DNA from: Rhyacichthys aspro
Lineage: Eukaryota > Chordata > Actinopteri > Gobiiformes > Rhyacichthyidae
DNA: 64,000 nt
NCBI GenBank assembly: GCA_036850595.1
Contig: CM072152.1
Location: 10,373,640-10,437,639 of the forward strand
Direction of reading: 5' to 3'
Shown here piece after piece: positions 36,401 to 49,200 of the stretch (positions are counted from its first letter, which is position 1; each line of letters starts with the position of its first letter). The notes beneath the pieces are model-generated. The model did not search any database. It worked only from the letters and a program-made list of their open reading frames with translations, and was not told the DNA's origin. Both the position numbers and the translations under genes were made by a program.

Positions 36401-39216
36401 CACCAGTGGTTACCCTATAGCTACACCATATTTTAAAGTGTGGGCAGCCCTTACTTTTTTTTTGTTTTTTTTTACTATTTTGGCTTGTTAACCTGACAGT
36501 TCAGACCATGGCCTCTACCCAGCAGACATGTAAACAACAAGGGGAACTTGCAACAAAGAAGCTCAGCCAAGTGCATAACTCCTGACCATTGACAGAAACA
36601 GGGTCCATAGGAAGGTCAGGGCTTTGTTACATAGCTGCTTCTGTGCTCAGCTTCATGTAAAGTCTATGTACTGTGGAGGATGTGATGACCGCAGCATGAC
36701 ATGGCAATAATTAAGACAACATAAAGACTGGATTTTTTTTTTTTTATATTTAGCATTTTGTATGTGCGGGTAGAAGGCTTACATTATTTATGATGTGTGC
36801 AGAAAATGTGGTTTTATCATTAGAGATTTATCTAAAAAAAAATCAAGAAACATTTACCATCATGAATTATTATAAATTATACATTTTGCATATCACAGTG
36901 TAGTGAGAGTCAGACCACAACAAGCTGTCAGTCAACACAAAGAGAAACATGGCGGTCAATGGCCAGTCTGAAACTTCCAGGGTTCAAATAAGGGGAATGC
37001 ATTTATGAAAAAAAAAAAGTTTTGCTGTGGCATTACACGGTCACAAGGCTCATTTTTTTTCATTCATATGGCCTGTGTGTAAACTCAAAGCCTCTTGTAA
37101 ACAGTCCGGCACCAGTGATGTACTGTTTTGACCTCACGATGAAAGAACACCTTTGATGCATTTGTGTCGAGGGGGACCACAGCCCAGTCGGTAAAGAACA
37201 GGAGGCAAATGTTGGTAATATTGTATTATTTTTTTTTTATTTTTATCAAGCAGAGCCCAGACTCATGGAAGTGTGCTTATTACGTCTGCCGGACATGCGT
37301 TACCTTTCATCCTGTTGGCGTAGTTCCGCTCATACACTCAATTCCTTATCTTTGTATTTTTTAAATACAAAGACACATGTGACGAAATTAGGTCAATGGA
37401 GACAGACATTAAAGTAGGATCAACTGACTTGTTTTGGTGTTAATAATGAATGAATTGAAACTGACTGTTTTACCAGGACTGTTATTCAGGAGCATACCCG
37501 AGCCCGAACAAACAAAGAAACAAACACAAACAATAAGCTGTTATAACAAAAATCTGACTTTTTAGAAATAAAAAAGTCTAATTTATGTTTGACACTTAAA
37601 AGGTGTACCTCATGCCAAACTAACACATGACACTGAATTACAATAACAATCAATGAAAAGATTTCTATATTGCATATTAAGGGCAATATTTAAACTGACC
37701 AGAAGAAGCCAGTGCACCCACAACAGTAAAAGCCTGCCCCAAGAGTATAAGCCACACAAAGGATTGCTATGGACACTGACTTGTGAGAATTACATAGCGG
37801 GGGAGCCTACGTGCAAGAGGGCACACAGTGACTCCAGCCAGGACAGTCTTTGTGCCCGGCAGAACATGAGCTGGCAGTTTACTCAGGTGTGAATTATGCT
37901 CGGTTATCAGTCGAGGGTTTGTCAGGTGTTTGAGAGGTCAATAATATGGAATTAGACAACGACGAGTGAGCTTCTCTGACTAAACAACAGGACGCATCGA
38001 AAGTCTAAAAGTGGATCTATAAGACATTCATTTATGGTTGTTTGTATTAGCTTTATTTATGTCAAATCAATCATGGCACAAAGTAATAACAACGTAATGG
38101 AAAAACATTTTTATTTCAATTTTTAAAAGCTCAGATTCGGTTACGTAACTCATGTCATCGATGCAGGCTTGTGCAAGCAGGAAAACATGGAGTCTTTGTC
38201 GTTGGCATCCTGAGCGTTTGATTGTGTCTACAATACCACCCTTCTGAACATGGGCCCCTGTTAAAGGCCTGTTATTGTTTGTACTGGAGTTTCAAAGGTT
38301 GCAAGTGAAGCTAAGTTAAGCCTAAACAAACATTTTTCTGCTAACTTTTAATGTTCTTGTATTGACGCATTCTTTCCTCTTTGTATCCATGATTATTTAC
38401 TTACTTAAGGTTGTTTGAAGCAGGTATACCACTTTATGCCTGCTAACAAAAGGATTAAACGTCTAGCGACACTGATCATTGCAGATACAGTGGTGATAAA
38501 ATCTGTTTTTCTGTCTAACACCAAAGCTTTAATAAATCAGTTTGGTCTGATATGATGGTTATTGTTATGCAACTCTCCTGGGCGCTTTTGTCAGTCTTTC
38601 TGTTTTTCTTATTGTTTCCTATTGTTTCCCCCCTCGAATGCCAAAGGAACACATCCAAAGCCCAAATACAAATACCCATTATCCTCCCTGACGTTTGAGC
38701 GCCTACTGTAAAAACACCAGCATTTCCCCTCACTTGTTCCTAATTATTTTCGTAAAGTTTTCACACACGCCTCTCCTCTGATTCAAACAAATCATTCATT
38801 TTAAAAAGTTGTTTTTTCAAGCTTCTGTTAAAACAAACTTGCCACATAACAGCCAAGACAATGAGTAAAGGGGAAACATGTCACATAACCAGTTGGTAGA
38901 TCACATACAAAGAGGATGCGCTGTCTGAAAGCTTGGCATGAAAGGCAAGTGTTCTGAACTGATGGTGCATTCGACATCAGCAGGTCAAAACCAGTGGACA
39001 CAGAGAAGACAGTACTACATATTATCTAACATATAAACAATACATGAGTGCAACCAATTGGGTATTGTATAGAAGTCATATGAACTGAGTAAAAAGAAAA
39101 CAATAGGAGGAAGCTGCAACATGGGCATATTATATATTACATACAAATTTATGAATGAATTCATTCATAAGAATTGTAAGACATAACATGAAACTCAATC
39201 AAAACCAGGGACAGGT

Positions 39217-39294
<78 letters not shown>

Positions 39295-39780
39295 GTATTT
39301 GGTCACTACAGCAGAAAATATTTTAAATCCATAAAGATCTTATTCACTAAAGACACCTTAGTGAATTGTTTTGACATTGTTGTTTTGACATTTCTACAAT
39401 ATAAATTATGTTTGTTATTCATAATTTTTTTGCAACACTACCTCTATAACTATTTCATTCAAGACATCCCTTACTCTGCTGTCTATGGATGGTTGCATTT
39501 GTTTAATAATTCATACATGTGCAATAGATAGGTTATGACTTAATAAAGTAGTTAATGAATTAGATTTTTTTAAACGAGCCTGTGTTCTCCATTTGGTTTG
39601 CTTTAGTTCATGCAATGACACAGTTTGAGTGGTGCAAAATCATAATGGGCCACAGTGTAGAACTATCAATATAGCCTAAAAATGTCTTAATTCCTTTCAT
39701 TTTTTGTAGTTCTTTAAAATCTGAACCTTTGTATTTCCTGTAATAGTGGAAAATTGGCCAAAAAGTGCAAATGTAAAATC
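30431..39780. other. Intergenic region upstream of slc2a1
   Basis: No recognisable gene on either strand. It holds simple-sequence tracts: poly(A) near 31563-31578, poly(G) near 33796-33810, a (CTTT)n tract near 34590-34610 and the (ACT)25 microsatellite at 39219-39293. A stretch near 32640-32760 looks like a short repeat-derived fragment but could not be assigned. All longer open frames look like chance. Confidence 0.6.
39219..39293. repeat. (ACT)25 trinucleotide microsatellite
   Basis: Twenty-five uninterrupted ACT units, 75 bp, about 0.7 kb upstream of the slc2a1 promoter. It lies outside any exon I can define. Confidence 0.97.
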
Positions 39781-39962
39781 CCCCTTGGTGCGTCAGAGCA
39801 CGGTTTGCATACGCGCTCGGCTCCAGTGTGAACTGCGTGAGACGGGCCTGCCTCCTCACGCTTTTGTCATTGGTTTACACGGGGAGGCTGGGTCCTGTGA
39901 GCACACGGGCCAGCCCATATTTTGAGGGGATATATGGAGGCCATCTCAGCCGGCTCACAACT
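39780..39962 (+). promoter_or_regulatory. slc2a1 core promoter
   Basis: A GC-rich, CpG-containing segment ending in a TATA-like tATATGG at 39931-39937, with an inverted CCAAT box (ATTGG, 39869-39873) about 60 bp upstream. A CArG-like CCATATTTTG (39915-39924, one mismatch to the SRF consensus) sits just before the TATA. The predicted start site is near 39960, giving a 5' UTR of about 330 nt. Serum response is known for mammalian GLUT1; its relevance here is inference. Confidence 0.6.
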
Positions 39963-40166
39963 CAACAGAATCATTTTTAAAGCCAGTTTTTTTGTACTTC
40001 AGCAACTTCACACCTACTTCCAGGAAGACTTGAATCACCTACGGAGAATAGTCGTAGAGCTTGTGGACGATTTGCGGAAGAAACTGAGCTAAAAAACAGA
40101 CTTTTACAGACTTGACAAGACCTTCCTGCTAAACTTTGCTGTTATTACTTCAGAGACACACCGAGA

Positions 40167-40181
40167 ATGGGTGACTTGTGA
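40167..40181 (+). other. Short upstream ORF in the slc2a1 leader
   Basis: ATG GGT GAC TTG TGA, with A at -3 and G at +4, which is a strong Kozak context, lies 107 nt before the slc2a1 start codon. If the TATA-directed start site is right, it is the only upstream ATG in the leader. A four-codon frame of this kind can lower or condition translation of the main frame. Confidence 0.6.
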
Positions 40182-40287
40182 GTGAAAGCCGAAGGAGACC
40201 CAGCGGAAAGACGCAGAACATCGAACATCGTTTTGATCAAAGACAAAGAAAAAGAAGTGAGATCTACGTCGTGTTGCTGCTGCTGCC

Positions 40288-43200
40288 ATGGATTCGGGCA
40301 AGGTAAATATAACACACGGACTCACACACCTACAAACAGCTAAAATCCAGCCTGACCTGTTTTAATACGGGTGGTGTTGGCGGTATGTTGGTAAAACTAC
40401 ACTATTAAAGTTCACTGAGTGCAAGTTTTCCAAGGGTTTTCAAATCCATGTGCTGCGTGATGTAGCTACTATCGCGTTGTTACCACATTCCCAGCATATC
40501 TCAATGGGTTAATGGGGTTTAAATCACCTTTGGCTTTATTGTAAGCTCATTTAACAATTTTAAGAAATAAAATATATTAAAAATCAGTCCTTCTCAGGTT
40601 GAACGCCATAGTGCTTTCGCTAGGGTCACGTCGCGGGCTTTTGTGTTTATAGCCTATTATTAGCATTGTAGATAAATGGGGGATGCCTGTCTCTATGTTA
40701 GCAGCTAACATTCTTTGACTTAAATAAAAGAAAAATACGATGCTAACGTTTATGTAAACTATAAAGAACACTGGCGTAGAGTTAGTTAAGTTTGTCTGGC
40801 TTTTTATTACTTGTTGAACTGCAAAATATACTTTGTAAAAGCCCCTAACACATTTTGAAGTTAGCATAAGACGCTATAAATCACAGTAATGATGATGAAT
40901 ACTATACTTTTCAATTGACTTCCGGGCTACTAGTCTGACTTATACCATTAGTTCATCTGCTCCTACCACAAAATCTGTTCATTTGGATATTGTTTTATGC
41001 CTGATGAATTTTAGCCTCTGATGAGAGAAACACTTCTCTTTCACTGTAGTACCAAAACACCATTGAAAGGATGAATGAATACATAGGGCTACATCTAACT
41101 ATTGCCTCACAAAATAAATGAATGTACTAAAAGGAACCAGATGCCTCCAAGAACTACAACATTATTTAGTAATGACTAATAGCTTATATCAGGAATAGGA
41201 TAAGGAAATTTAAAATGTGATTCCCTCTATTGTTTGTTCAACTAACGCTGAACATGGATGCGTATTATTCATGGATGCTTATCAGCTGTCTGATAATTCT
41301 GTCTCCTTCTCACTGCAAAACTAAAGCAAAACCCAGTAAGGCACGTAGGCAAAGTGCTTCCCTGTACACTATTTTAAACATGCATATTATGGTGTCATGG
41401 CCCTGCAGCTGGACTTCCATGGAGAGTGTGCTGGGAATGGGTCCCTGTTCCAAAATACAGAGCCCCCAGAGGGAACACAGTAGCCATGTCCAAGCGTTAA
41501 ACCCGTTTGCTTCCCAGTTCTTGTTGTAGCCTAATTAAACCTCTTGTTGTCTAGGTTCACTCATATGAAGTCAAGCACATCACTGAGTAATTCAAGTTCA
41601 CTAAAAGATTTCGGCTTTAAATGTGAAGCCATTATTTATTAAGCTATAAAATGTACTGGTGATTGAGTGGTCATTTAGTGTTTTTTTAAATATATAATGC
41701 CAACAAAGTTCCTTTAGTGCAGCTGTATTGTAGTTTACAAAACAAGTCTCTCAAAGCAATGGCATTAATGAGACCTCAAACCCTCATTAAAATCTAAAAC
41801 TATTCTGCCTCAACATAAACACTTGAGCATGCCAAGTAATTAAAATGATAATTGACGTTATGATAGAAGTCGACCTGTTGTTCTTTACATGCTTGATGAA
41901 GGCCTGTTGAGCTGTTAAAACATAATTGCTCTCAATCTTCAGCCTACCATGGAACTGACAGTTCATCACGCTGCCCTTATGACAGTCCAGTTAATCTGCT
42001 TTTATCAGCATAAGTAGCTCCATTTGATATGTCCTATAGTGTGCCTGTCAGCCAAGTTTTAATGAGGCATAATGTGGTTTTGCTGGGATTAAAAGATCTA
42101 GAAAGGGTTTAATTGCAATGAATTAGGCAAGCTAAACGTATAAGTGTAATTCTCTTACTCAAGTACAAATCAACCATGTCTGATTAATGCGCTACGAAAT
42201 TGTTAAGGTGTTACATGAGCAACAAAATCTCACTATGGTAGGTTCAAATAAGGTCATAAGCAATCAAGTTAGATGTCTAATGTTTTGTCCCTGATGTGAC
42301 TATGTACTGTCACTTAATTGTCACTAGAGACTCTTACAATAGAGGAATATTACTCCAGACAAAGATTTAGATTGAGATGAATCAGTCACATAGCAACCAA
42401 TACAACTAAACAAACCAGTTAGAAACATTCATTAAACATGACAGACTTACATTTGCTGTTTTGTCTTTTGTCTCAGCCAGTCCTAGTCTTTGTTAGAGTT
42501 TTTTTATTTTACTACAGCACAGGTCTGGGCACAGAGGCTTCAGAGTAGAGCACAGCTGAGATGGGAGGAGAGAGGACATGGTACATATTGGATTCCCCCC
42601 AGTTGTGTAAACTGAGCTCTAACTTGTGACAGCGCTGGTACGTGATGAGAGCAGCGTAGGCCTTCAGCAGTCCTGGTGATTGTAGTGCCTTGTGGTAGGA
42701 TATAAACTCGACGTAATTACTAAGAATTGCCTGGCAAGTGCAATTGTGACTATGTGTGGTTTTATATAGGGGAACTAGTCTGCCATAAAAGAGTCATAGT
42801 CTTTGTAGTGTTACAGTAAAGGCAAAGTTTAGTGTTGTTTAGAGGAAGACAGTCAACTGAGAAGTGAGGCTGTACTCAAAAAGGGCTTTGTATATATGAA
42901 TATGATTTATATTCTGTTGAGATCCTTCAAACTAAAACCGTACATATTAATTCATACATACATACTTTTAAAACTAATGCTTATAATTGACTTCATTTTA
43001 GATCCTTGCTATATTTTATTATCTGTTAGTAGTAAATCAGTAGTATGCTGATGCTGTGTCTGTGTCACACAAGTCTTCCTGTTGACACAGATGACAGCTA
43101 TTGACATTTATGTTGACTGTGGTTTAGCACTTCCTGTGTATCTTTTGTCAGATGACTGTTAAAAACCCATTGTTTCCTGGTTAGGGTTCCTTGTTTTTCA

Positions 43201-46200
43201 TTTTGACTTCTTTGTCAGTTTTATAAATGAATAGTTAATAGATTTTAGTTTTAGCACCAAAGACGGCATAGATTTCTCTGATCTTGCCCAGGAACACACT
43301 GTTCAATAGTTTAGAAGTCAGATAAGGTTGTGAAGATTTATTTGTTATTGGTCAGACTCTAAAAGTCCCACAGCATGTCTATATTTAGAGAAGCTGCTGT
43401 TTAAGCTTTGTAATGCTCGGTTTGTGTATGAGGTACCTGTAACAATTACATGTCTTTTTATATCCATATGCAAAGAGGGAGAATTTACATGATGCTCAGT
43501 TTTATTTACATGTAGCTAACACAAGGTAGGAACATAGACCAAAAAAGGACAAGCTCAAAAGTATCTATTTGATGAACATTTAAGGTAATGTTAAAAGAGA
43601 CATTTTTTTCCCAACACATTATTTATCATTTGTTTCAACAGCAGCTCCACGTCTCACGTCTCAAAGTGTTTTCAGGAGCCAACTGGAAAATGTAGCACAC
43701 TTTAGCAAATCCCATATTCTACTCCTTTACAACAGTTTGAAACAAGCTCTGAGAGTTATTTGTCCTTTCCATTATTATCAGATGAACTTGTCTGTAATAC
43801 TTTTCTCAGTACTAGCTTGGCTTAGTCATCGTGTGTACGTAAACAAACCAAAAAACCTGATTCAGAAATTCAAGTGAAAGCAGCGGCTCCAGGTGGAGTG
43901 AATAGGTTGTGCCTATTCTATTATCATAAAATAGTTTTGTTGGGTGTGACAGCATTGTTCCCCAGTGAGGAAGTTTAGCGTTACACTAGTGTATGTCCGT
44001 GTTTTCAAGGAACAAGCTTTATTAATATAAAATAGAATATAACAAATTTGGATGTTTAAGTACCATTTAAGATATATTTTTTAGCATGTCAGGCTCAGAA
44101 AAGCTTTGAAAGACATGGGTTTTGTGAAATCTCAAGGCCAGTTTGAGGGAGGTACTTGTGTATGTGGGTTAAAGGTAAAGATGTCGCAGAGCATTCGATT
44201 TCATATGAGCACACTGGCTTTTTCACTAACAGCGGCCACAGCTGGAGTCAAACATCAGCGGAGGGAGGTATTGCAGAACCATGTCAGCTATTCCCTAGAG
44301 GCTGTAAGACTTAAACAGGCTCTCATTTGTTGCAGAGGACAGACAGGATTTGCATTTTTGTCCTTAAAAAGCATGTGTTTACTCAAATGTCCCGCTGCTC
44401 TGCTGTTTTCTTCTTAGTTGACAGCAGTCGCAGTGAGTCGGGCCAGAATGTGACGTGGCTCCTTTAAGGTGCCCCTGAACAACTCTGAACAGGCCTGTGT
44501 GTATACTCTGCCCTAAACAGTCTTGTCATGCACTTGATGACCCTGCACATGAGGAACCTATTGGCTCTCAAATGTGGGCGTGTCTGTCAGGCCCAGTTTT
44601 AGAGTGAATATACTCCAGTGGCTGCCTGCAAAAACATGTGGGACAGTTTTTGTTTTTTTCTTCCTGCTCTTCATCATCACACAACAGAGGAATTTTTACC
44701 TACAGAAAAAAATGAAATTAGAGAAATGTAGCCTCCAGAGATTTGCTCATGTAAGACAACACAGATCGTTCCTAAGACAATTTTAATGAAACCTTGTGGG
44801 GTTGTCTTAAGAAAGGTTTATTAAAACTTTCAGGTATGTCTGAAGGATTTAATCACAGACTTGAACTTATTAAACAAAACAAACAAATACACAGATCCAA
44901 GATTTGTCATCACAGGTCATACTCCTGTAGTGCAACTCCAAAGATGTCACCAGGATAGAGGAACCTCTTTTTTCATGTTTATAATAAACTCAGACAGTTT
45001 ATGTAACAATGACTCTTATTATATATTTTTTTTAGTTTTTCATCACTAAAAGAAAAGGGATATAGACATGAAATCTGATTAAATATGGTCTTTTGCAAAT
45101 CTCCTGTTGCCATAATAACACAATGAGAATGAGAATGTGGCTGAGTGTCACAGGGCTCAAGTCATGCTGAACATTCAAACATAGTGATGATAAAATGCAA
45201 AAGGATGTGTTTATTTGTGATTTTATTAGCTGAAGGTCACAGGGTCAGTAGGCATAGTTGTTTTGCTGAACAACAATACAAACATATGTCATAGCTTGAG
45301 GCGCATTGTCTGTTGAGCAGGAAATGGACATTGACTTTGTCCACTGCTGCTTTATTAACTTTATGGTATGAGGAAAATCTTCCCTAATCTATTGGGCGCT
45401 CTTGAGATTAACCAACAAATGAACTCAGGAATAACATGGACCGGCACTCGGACAATAACAGGCACAGACTGCTGGATATGGTCCAAGTGCAGGTCTTCTG
45501 ACTCTGACGAACAAAATCCTTTAGTCTGAGTCACAGCCTGATGTAAACAGTGTACATTCTTTGATGAGTATACGATCTTTTACAGGAAAGACCTTCACTG
45601 TATACTGCAACAATGAACAAAGGTGTTTAAACAGTGTATCGATTACACTTGTGGTGTAAAGATGAACCATTTTGAGCACTTTGTTGAATTTTGTCATCAG
45701 ATATTTCCTGCAAGGTGGTGGCCTGATGCCATGATCTTTGTGGAAGCCTTGAGTTTTTTAATTTGTTAAATGATATACACACATATACAGAATCCATTGT
45801 CATTCTTTTCCATTTCCCTATTTTGTGAAATGAAACTTGGTATCTTTACTAACAACATTTTTTATACTTTGTGCTTTCTTGTAGCAAATAACAATGCCAT
45901 TGATGCTGAGCGTTGGGGCGGCTGTGATCGGGTCACTGCAGTTCGGCTACAACACAGGGGTCATTAATGCCCCTCAGAAGGTGAGTTAAGTGCACTTATG
46001 TTCAAGTAAAACACACAATAAACACTTCTCTATTCAGATTTATTTCCTCTGATTGTTTTCTGTTGAATGAATGGGAGGGGGTTGGATACTGAGAAAGATA
46101 ATAATAGTTGCTTTCAGGCCCGCAGACCCAAGGGCAACTGCATTAAGGGACCAGACAGAGGGAATCCTGGATAAAAGAGCATGTCCATGTCCAAAAATGG

Positions 46201-49200
46201 TCTTACTGCATGTCTAGAAAGAAATCCAGAGGGAAATGAAACAAAGTATCCAGATGAACATATATTAGCCATACAATGAGAAAGGAGAAATAGTAATAAG
46301 GAAAGAACTTTGGCATGTTTTATGTAGGATATTTTGCCCCCTTGGGACTTAATCTACAATGTATTTTATTAATAACTAACTCACTGGAGACATTCATTTC
46401 CTGGACACTATGTACCTGGTGTTGTGTTTGAATGATTTCTTGTCCGCTGGTCTGAACACACCCTTTGGCTACACTGCTGTTGTTTAACAGGTGTGTGGCC
46501 AGGCAGACACACCTACACCTGCTCTTTGTAATTGCCTACCTCATGTAAGCTACAGCAACACTACAGCTGTTCTGTAGGTTCTTTTGAAGTTGAAGGAGAG
46601 CAGCTTTCATCAGCTGTCTTTGTGGAGCAGGGAATGAAAGGCAGGAAATAGCCCTGCTGTTTACAGTCAAATAAACAGATCAAAATTAATTAAAATTTTC
46701 CCTTTTTTACTCTTAAGTAATTTTATGACAGTCACTGCATAAACAGTTTTAACACAGGAATTGGATTGCTCAGATATAACCAGTCCTCATTAGTATCACT
46801 TTTGATTTAATCCAGAGACTTAGCTCCTGTGTGAAGCCGGCACGTGTTTGGCTTCATGGAGCTGTGTTGAGCGCCGAGTGGGAGGGAGTTGGTGAATGTG
46901 TGGGTTGTTATACACTGAGCTGGTGTGAACCTGCCCCTGGGTCTTTATCCTCATACCCCCAGGTCACAGTGATTAGCACCATCACATGCAAGCAGTTCAA
47001 CAACGCTTGAACAAAATAAATTACATAACAATTACCCCACACTTAATTCTTTACTAGTTCAAAGGCCAGTACTGTTAGTAAAAAGCTGATTGTTAGAAAA
47101 TAACTCGAATATAGCAAAAACACTTGAGATAAGCCGCAGCACCTCTCTCCCCTTTTAGCTTTAGGCTGTGATAAAGTCTCTAGTGAGGCTGCTGCCTGTG
47201 ACGAAGGCCTTGCCCTATGATTAGATATGCTCTTTCAAGGGCTCACTGTTCCGTGGTCCTGCTCGCCTGCTTGTTCCACAGTGCAAATGCAAAAACGTAT
47301 CTGGAAAGCCATTCAAATTACATAGTTAATCATCAGTGTTTGCCTTATTATTTAGACTATTATTATTAATACCTTTTAAGTATAAACAAACTAGCAGATT
47401 AGAGCAACGTATACAGTAAAACAGACTGACTCCAAGCGAATATCGTATTTGTGTAAAGCTTTTCAACTTTTTATGAAATGTTTCTTTGTGTTTGCACGAT
47501 GAATACTGTGTTTACCTGGACAGGCCAGCCTCCAGCCTGAGCATGAATAGACAGCTTGTTGGATTGTGTGGCTAATGCCAGATGCTGGTTTACACTGCAG
47601 TGTTTTGATCCTACGCTTAGAGACAGACTATAAGACAGCCAAGTAGTTAAATATGCTAGGTCTTAATATACCTTTAAATTAATGACTTGTATTGTTGTCT
47701 CATAATAACACATACATACATACATCATATATATCACATTAGTAAGTTTTTCAAGATTTTACTCTTTTTAACATAGGGAAAGCAGAGTTGATGTGTTTGG
47801 ATGAAGGTCAGGGAAACACTATTAGGACAATAGTGTGAGATAACACTAGACAAGGTCATGTGAATGTACGCCTACACAGGTATCCGTCCTCGTAGAGAGG
47901 CAGGTCAAATGTACCCCTTAAATATATGCTAACCCTTGGCAAACGCCAACCAGGTTAAGCTGACTCCATGTGCCATACATTAGACCCACTTGAACTGTGA
48001 TAAAAGGTCAGCTGCTATGTTCCTAACTGCATACAGTCTGTCATACAATCGCAGAGACCCATGACCAAGCTGGAGCAGACTCCTGGCCCTGATAGCTGAG
48101 ACTCTGGGCCAGACACATAGTGATGAGGTCACAGAGTCACAGTCTGGGAGGGTACATTTTTTAATCATGTGAGAGGACTCATTCTGACGCAAACCCACTA
48201 CTTAATTGGCTGGGTGTGTTTGTCAACATAGTCAGCTGTAATGATATTCAGTGTTGGAAGAGAAATCTGACACTCTCTGCTTGACTTCCTGTCAAGTTCA
48301 TGAATATACAACGCTGCCCCCAGCTGGCCACTCAGACTCCACTATGCACAGGGCCTGTAATGATAAACTCAAATGTTTTTTTTGTGTTTCTTAGATTATT
48401 GAGAATTTCATCAATGTTACGTGGAATGAACGCTACAATGAGGCCATCACAAAGAACTCCCTCACTGCCATCTGGTCGGTCGCTGTTGCCATCTTCTCTG
48501 TTGGTGGCATTGTTGGCTCCTTTTCTGTTGGACTCTTTGTAAACCGTTTTGGAAGGTAAATAAGTATTAGAACAGAACATCATTCTAAGGAAGGTAGCTG
48601 TTTCGAAATATGTAATTAATAATTAATTTTGTTTTGATTTTATTCTTGATTGTTGGCAAATCTAACTTGAACTGTATTGTTTGTTTCCAACAGGAGGAAC
48701 TCAATGCTCATCATTAATGTCTTGGCCTTTATCGCTGCTGCTTTAATGGGATTTTCCAAAATAGCAAGCTCCTGGGAAATGCTGATCATCGGTCGTTTTT
48801 TTGTTGGCCTGTACTCTGGGCTTTCTACAGGTTTTGTGCCCATGTATGTGGGTGAGGTTTCTCCAACAGCTCTACGAGGTGCTCTGGGGACCCTCCACCA
48901 ACTGGGCATTGTCATTGGCATCCTCATAGCACAGGTCTGTGGCTTCAATAGCAAGTAGTCAGTATGTTTCAGTCTTATTCTGTGATGCATACAAGTCATT
49001 TTTGTTTGTGTGTGTAGGTGTTTGGACTGGAAGCAGTAATGGGTAATGATGATCTATGGCCACTCCTGCTGGGCTTTACCTTCATTCCTGCTATAATTCA
49101 GTGTGTCCTGCTACCACTGTGCCCTGAGAGCCCTCGTTTCTTACTTATTAACAAGAATGAAGAGAACAAGGCCAAGAATGGTACATTTAAATCCACAGTG

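Noticed and set aside
44106..44417. 103-codon plus-strand frame in slc2a1 intron 1
   Set aside because: No family similarity, no good splice signals at its ends, and it is not needed for the phase of slc2a1.
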